Part shown: piece by piece, positions 61,599-64,000 of the stretch
Layout: each line of letters opens with the position of its first letter
How positions within the stretch are numbered: position 1 is the stretch's first letter
Notes under the pieces: generated by a model
Database searches by the model: none
The model's input: only the letters and a program-made list of their open reading frames with translations
Told to the model about the DNA's origin: nothing
NCBI GenBank assembly: GCA_019614645.1
Contig: JABWDB010000003.1
Span: forward strand, 19,801,001-19,865,000
DNA from: Stratiolaelaps scimitus
Lineage: Eukaryota; Arthropoda; Arachnida; Mesostigmata; Laelapidae
Reading direction: 5' to 3'
Length of the DNA: 64,000 nt
Program-made: the position numbers and the translations under genes

Positions 61599-61935
61599 GT
61601 GAATGGTCCACTGTTGCACAACCCGAGCCGTGTAAATCTATTGCAACTAAGAACTACTGTGCATCGACACCTTGTAGAAAGATAGACATACAGATGGGTT
61701 GAACAGTTGTCGAAGCAAGTTGACATAAACCTCAGACGAGGATATACGTAACAAGAATGGGAAGGGATAGAGGACAGCGGTGGTTAGGCAACTGTCTATG
61801 GCGATGTACAGTGTTACTTGGAAAAATCACAGAACAATTGTACTCGGAGTGTTGTTAAGACCGTGTGTACGCTATTGGTACTCGACTATCTGTATGCATA
61901 ATTATCTGAATATTGACGGTGTCTCCTACCAGATG

Positions 61936-61941
61936 AATAAA
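61936..61941 (+). terminator. Candidate polyadenylation signal of VPS25
   Basis: AATAAA 338 bases after the VPS25 stop, followed by a short (TA)n tract. Confidence 0.45.
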
Positions 61942-62385
61942 TATGTATATATATATATACACGATCATATACGTAATGTCACAAAATGGTGATATCGGAA
62001 TCTTCCTTTTTATTAAGAGGATGCAGCATGTTCTTCTGTATTAACGAAGCGTTTATTCCTCAGCAGCTCTGAACCGATATGTGAGCCTATGTGCGTTATG
62101 CTCAACGATCAGTGGCTTGCTGGGGTGACTGAATGTTGAGACGGATAAATGAAAACACCAACGTTGAATATGCCGTTTGGTTTCTTTGACAGTGGCCGGC
62201 TGACCGACTTAGGCTACTTCGTGTATCTGATCCTGAGACAGTCGACAATTCAAATTCGTCCTGAAGAGGAGTCTTGCAGAGGGGTGGAAAAGGGTAGAGA
62301 GTATTCAAGGCGGTGTTTACACGTGGTGCTAAGGTGCAAGTTCAGTGTGCGAGATATTGCACGGGCGATGAGGCATATTATTGTC

Positions 62386-62865
62386 ATGGATAAGACTGCC
62401 GACGCTGATGATGTCGACTTTAATGACGCCATTGACGGGATCGTGCTGAGCGAGGACCACAAAAGAGCGGCAGCCTATAATGACGCGTTCAGATCTGGCC
62501 GAGAGTTGGGCTTCCAGGAAGGTTTCCCTCACGGTGTGGCAAGAGGGGCACTGCTTGCGTCTGAGGTTGGCTTCTACCGAGGGTTCGCTTTGGTCTGGAG
62601 AGCGGCCCTCAGAGGTGAAACGAACACAAACAGACCAACCTCAAACCGACAGTCCACAACTGAAAGTGCCTCAAAGGCTGAGCGACAACTAGCGTCTGTA
62701 GAGAAATTGCTGCGATTGGCCGAGCAATTCCCGAAGGAGAATACTGAAGAAGACCTCGACCGAAAGATGCTGGAGTTGCGATCGCGCTTCAAGCAAACGT
62801 GCAGCCTGTTGGCTGTGAATGTCAAGGAATGTTTTCTTTCCCGACGGGAGCAGGAGGTCTTCTAA
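62386..62865 (+). CDS. LTO1: LTO1 homologue (ORAOV1), Yae1-type domain
   Basis: LTO1 pairs with YAE1 as an adaptor that brings the cytosolic iron-sulphur assembly machinery to the ribosome-recycling ATPase ABCE1. The product is 159 residues from the ATG at 62386. It starts MDKTADADDVDFNDAIDGIV. The deca-GX3 repeats of the Yae1 domain are clear: AAYNDAFRSGRELGFQEGF, GVARGALLASEVGFYRGFA. The end carries SVEKLLRLAEQFPK and SRFKQTCSLLAVN, both found in the human protein. The frame is open to 62149, and another ATG lies at 62368 (MRHIIVMDK), so the start could be six residues earlier, but the long upstream stretch does not resemble LTO1. The end lacks the tryptophan used by yeast Lto1 for Fe-S targeting; it ends EVF. 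Confidence 0.92.
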   Translation: MDKTADADDVDFNDAIDGIVLSEDHKRAAAYNDAFRSGRELGFQEGFPHGVARGALLASEVGFYRGFALVWRAALRGETNTNRPTSNRQSTTESASKAERQLASVEKLLRLAEQFPKENTEEDLDRKMLELRSRFKQTCSLLAVNVKECFLSRREQEVF

Positions 62866-62920
62866 GAGGGCCACAACGCTAGTTCTGTACATACATACAT
62901 ATTATATATATATATATACA

Positions 62921-62930
62921 AATAAATAAA
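62921..62930 (+). terminator. Polyadenylation signals of LTO1
   Basis: Two overlapping AATAAA hexamers, 56-65 bases after the LTO1 stop codon. Confidence 0.6.
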
Positions 62931-63635
62931 TAGTGACAACAGAAAGAAGGACGTATTTAACCGTAGTTTTTATTCAGATAACATAAAAGCCACTGTTTTA
63001 TAAAATGTACACATGTTGATTGAAAATCAGAGTTATCAAACACCCATTGTCGGCGCACAGCTAGATCTGACCGTTCCATTCGTGGCGATAGACACGTTGA
63101 CACCACCCATAAGGACGTACGTAATGTCCTTAACATGTCTTTGCTGAGATTTTTATCATGAACAGCTTCCGGTAACACGGCAACCACCGTTGAGTTTAAT
63201 ACCACTTAATACTTAACAACGCAAACGGCAATGCATGCCGATTTCACTGTTGTACTATTGTACAAACGTTGAGACATCAGACGACGCACCATGCCACAAG
63301 TTCGAATCGCCCAATCTAACTTCGGTTTCCTTCGAGACTATGATGGGTTAGTTCCATGTAAAGCGTTCTATTTCGTATGTAAAATTTTACATATGTCGTA
63401 AATTTTGTCCCTCCGCGCACTGCGTCGCGGATGGCCAACGGTTGGTATCGCGGGGCAGATGGGCGTCGTCTGAAATAATCGGTGTCCGTCGTTGGAGAGG
63501 GGGGCCACTGAGCGAATTCGACAGCGAACTGCCTGTCTGTTCGCCCACTATTGCTGCTATTGCTCTTTCTATATTGCTGGCAACGCCTTACCCTGCTTAT
63601 TCTCCGTTAACCGACTGCCAAGAGCCGAGATCACG
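62931..63635. other. Short intergenic stretch
   Basis: No coding signal seen. It separates LTO1 from a converging minus-strand gene and should contain that gene's 3' UTR. Confidence 0.45.
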
Positions 63636-63813
63636 CTAGTGACTGCGTTTGTCGTTTCGACCACTAATATGGTGGTGTGCTATCTTTCTCCTGTACTCCT
63701 GGTCAGATTTGATATTTTGCATAATCTTCTTTGCGCACTCATCTCTTTCTTGCTTGTCCCTTTGATACGCCTGCTGCTCCTTCACCCGTTGAATGGCTGC
63801 CGCTGCGCGTTTC
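63636..63813 (-). CDS. Terminal exon of an unidentified basic coiled-coil protein (partial)
   Basis: The acceptor GTTGATCTCAG is followed on the minus strand by a frame that runs to TAG. It encodes about 58 residues very rich in Lys, Arg, Gln and Glu: KRAAAAIQRVKEQQAYQRDK, then CAKKIMQNIKSDQEYRRKI and a basic tail. This predicts a helix or coiled coil. The exon begins with the last base of a codon. Upstream exons lie beyond the right edge. It resembles charged helical regions of many proteins, so I do not name a family. Confidence 0.55.
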
Positions 63814-64000
63814 CTGAGATCAACACAGGAACACCGAGAGGGAGAGATGAAGAGAGAGATATTAGCAAACATGAGATGTTAGTCATTTGTTTTTTATGAT
63901 CACGATGGTGGTTTGAAAGACCACCTTATCGACAACGTGGTGCGTAATACCCCTGCGACCCTGTATGTTCTGGATTCCCCATTAGAATGTTTGATTGGAG

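Overview
The window is nuclear DNA from an animal. Its genes have spliceosomal introns with GT...AG ends, AATAAA-type polyadenylation signals, long gene-poor stretches full of (TA)n, (GA)n, (CA)n and CAG/CTG runs, and metazoan proteins (COMMD8, RCC1L, AMBRA1, VPS25, LTO1, V-ATPase c, a multi-Tudor protein). I infer an arthropod, perhaps a mite or other chelicerate, but the sequence alone does not fix this.

Layout. 1-6.5 kb has no gene I can support. A V-ATPase proteolipid (subunit c) gene lies on the minus strand at 6.57-7.04 kb, in one coding exon. 12.4-18.4 kb (minus) holds a four-exon COMMD8 gene that I rebuilt from short exons; its 4.2-kb second intron is packed with palindromic elements, a (TA)n tract and a 21-bp minisatellite. 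20.35-24.6 kb (minus) holds at least seven exons of RCC1L, a mitochondrial RCC1-repeat protein; the first coding exon is unresolved. 29.86-35.97 kb (plus) is a large multi-Tudor gene of about 1,569 residues, with a possible tiny first coding exon at 26.7 kb. 36.4-37.8 kb has unassigned coding-like pieces. 38-43 kb is GC-rich and triplet-rich and may be regulatory or untranslated. 45.9-49.0 kb (plus) is a C2H2 zinc-finger gene with seven fingers over four exons; further exons may lie upstream. 49.8-50.3 kb has a candidate Q-rich coding piece carrying a perfect 27-bp duplication. 54.06-57.52 kb (minus) is an AMBRA1 homologue in a single open exon. 61.08-61.60 kb (plus) is VPS25 and 62.39-62.87 kb (plus) is LTO1. 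The last exon of an unidentified minus-strand gene is at 63.64-63.81 kb and the rest lies beyond the window.

How the genes relate. There is no operon-like organisation. Most are housekeeping genes with separate roles: endolysosome acidification and sorting (V-ATPase c, VPS25, COMMD8), autophagy and cell-cycle ubiquitination (AMBRA1), mitochondrial ribosome biology (RCC1L) and Fe-S protein maturation for ribosome/translation factors (LTO1). The Tudor protein is the likely germline or piRNA-type gene. The most interesting unexplained DNA is repeat-derived: two foldback elements, two tRNA-SINE-like copies, one further dispersed repeat pair and several perfect hairpins.
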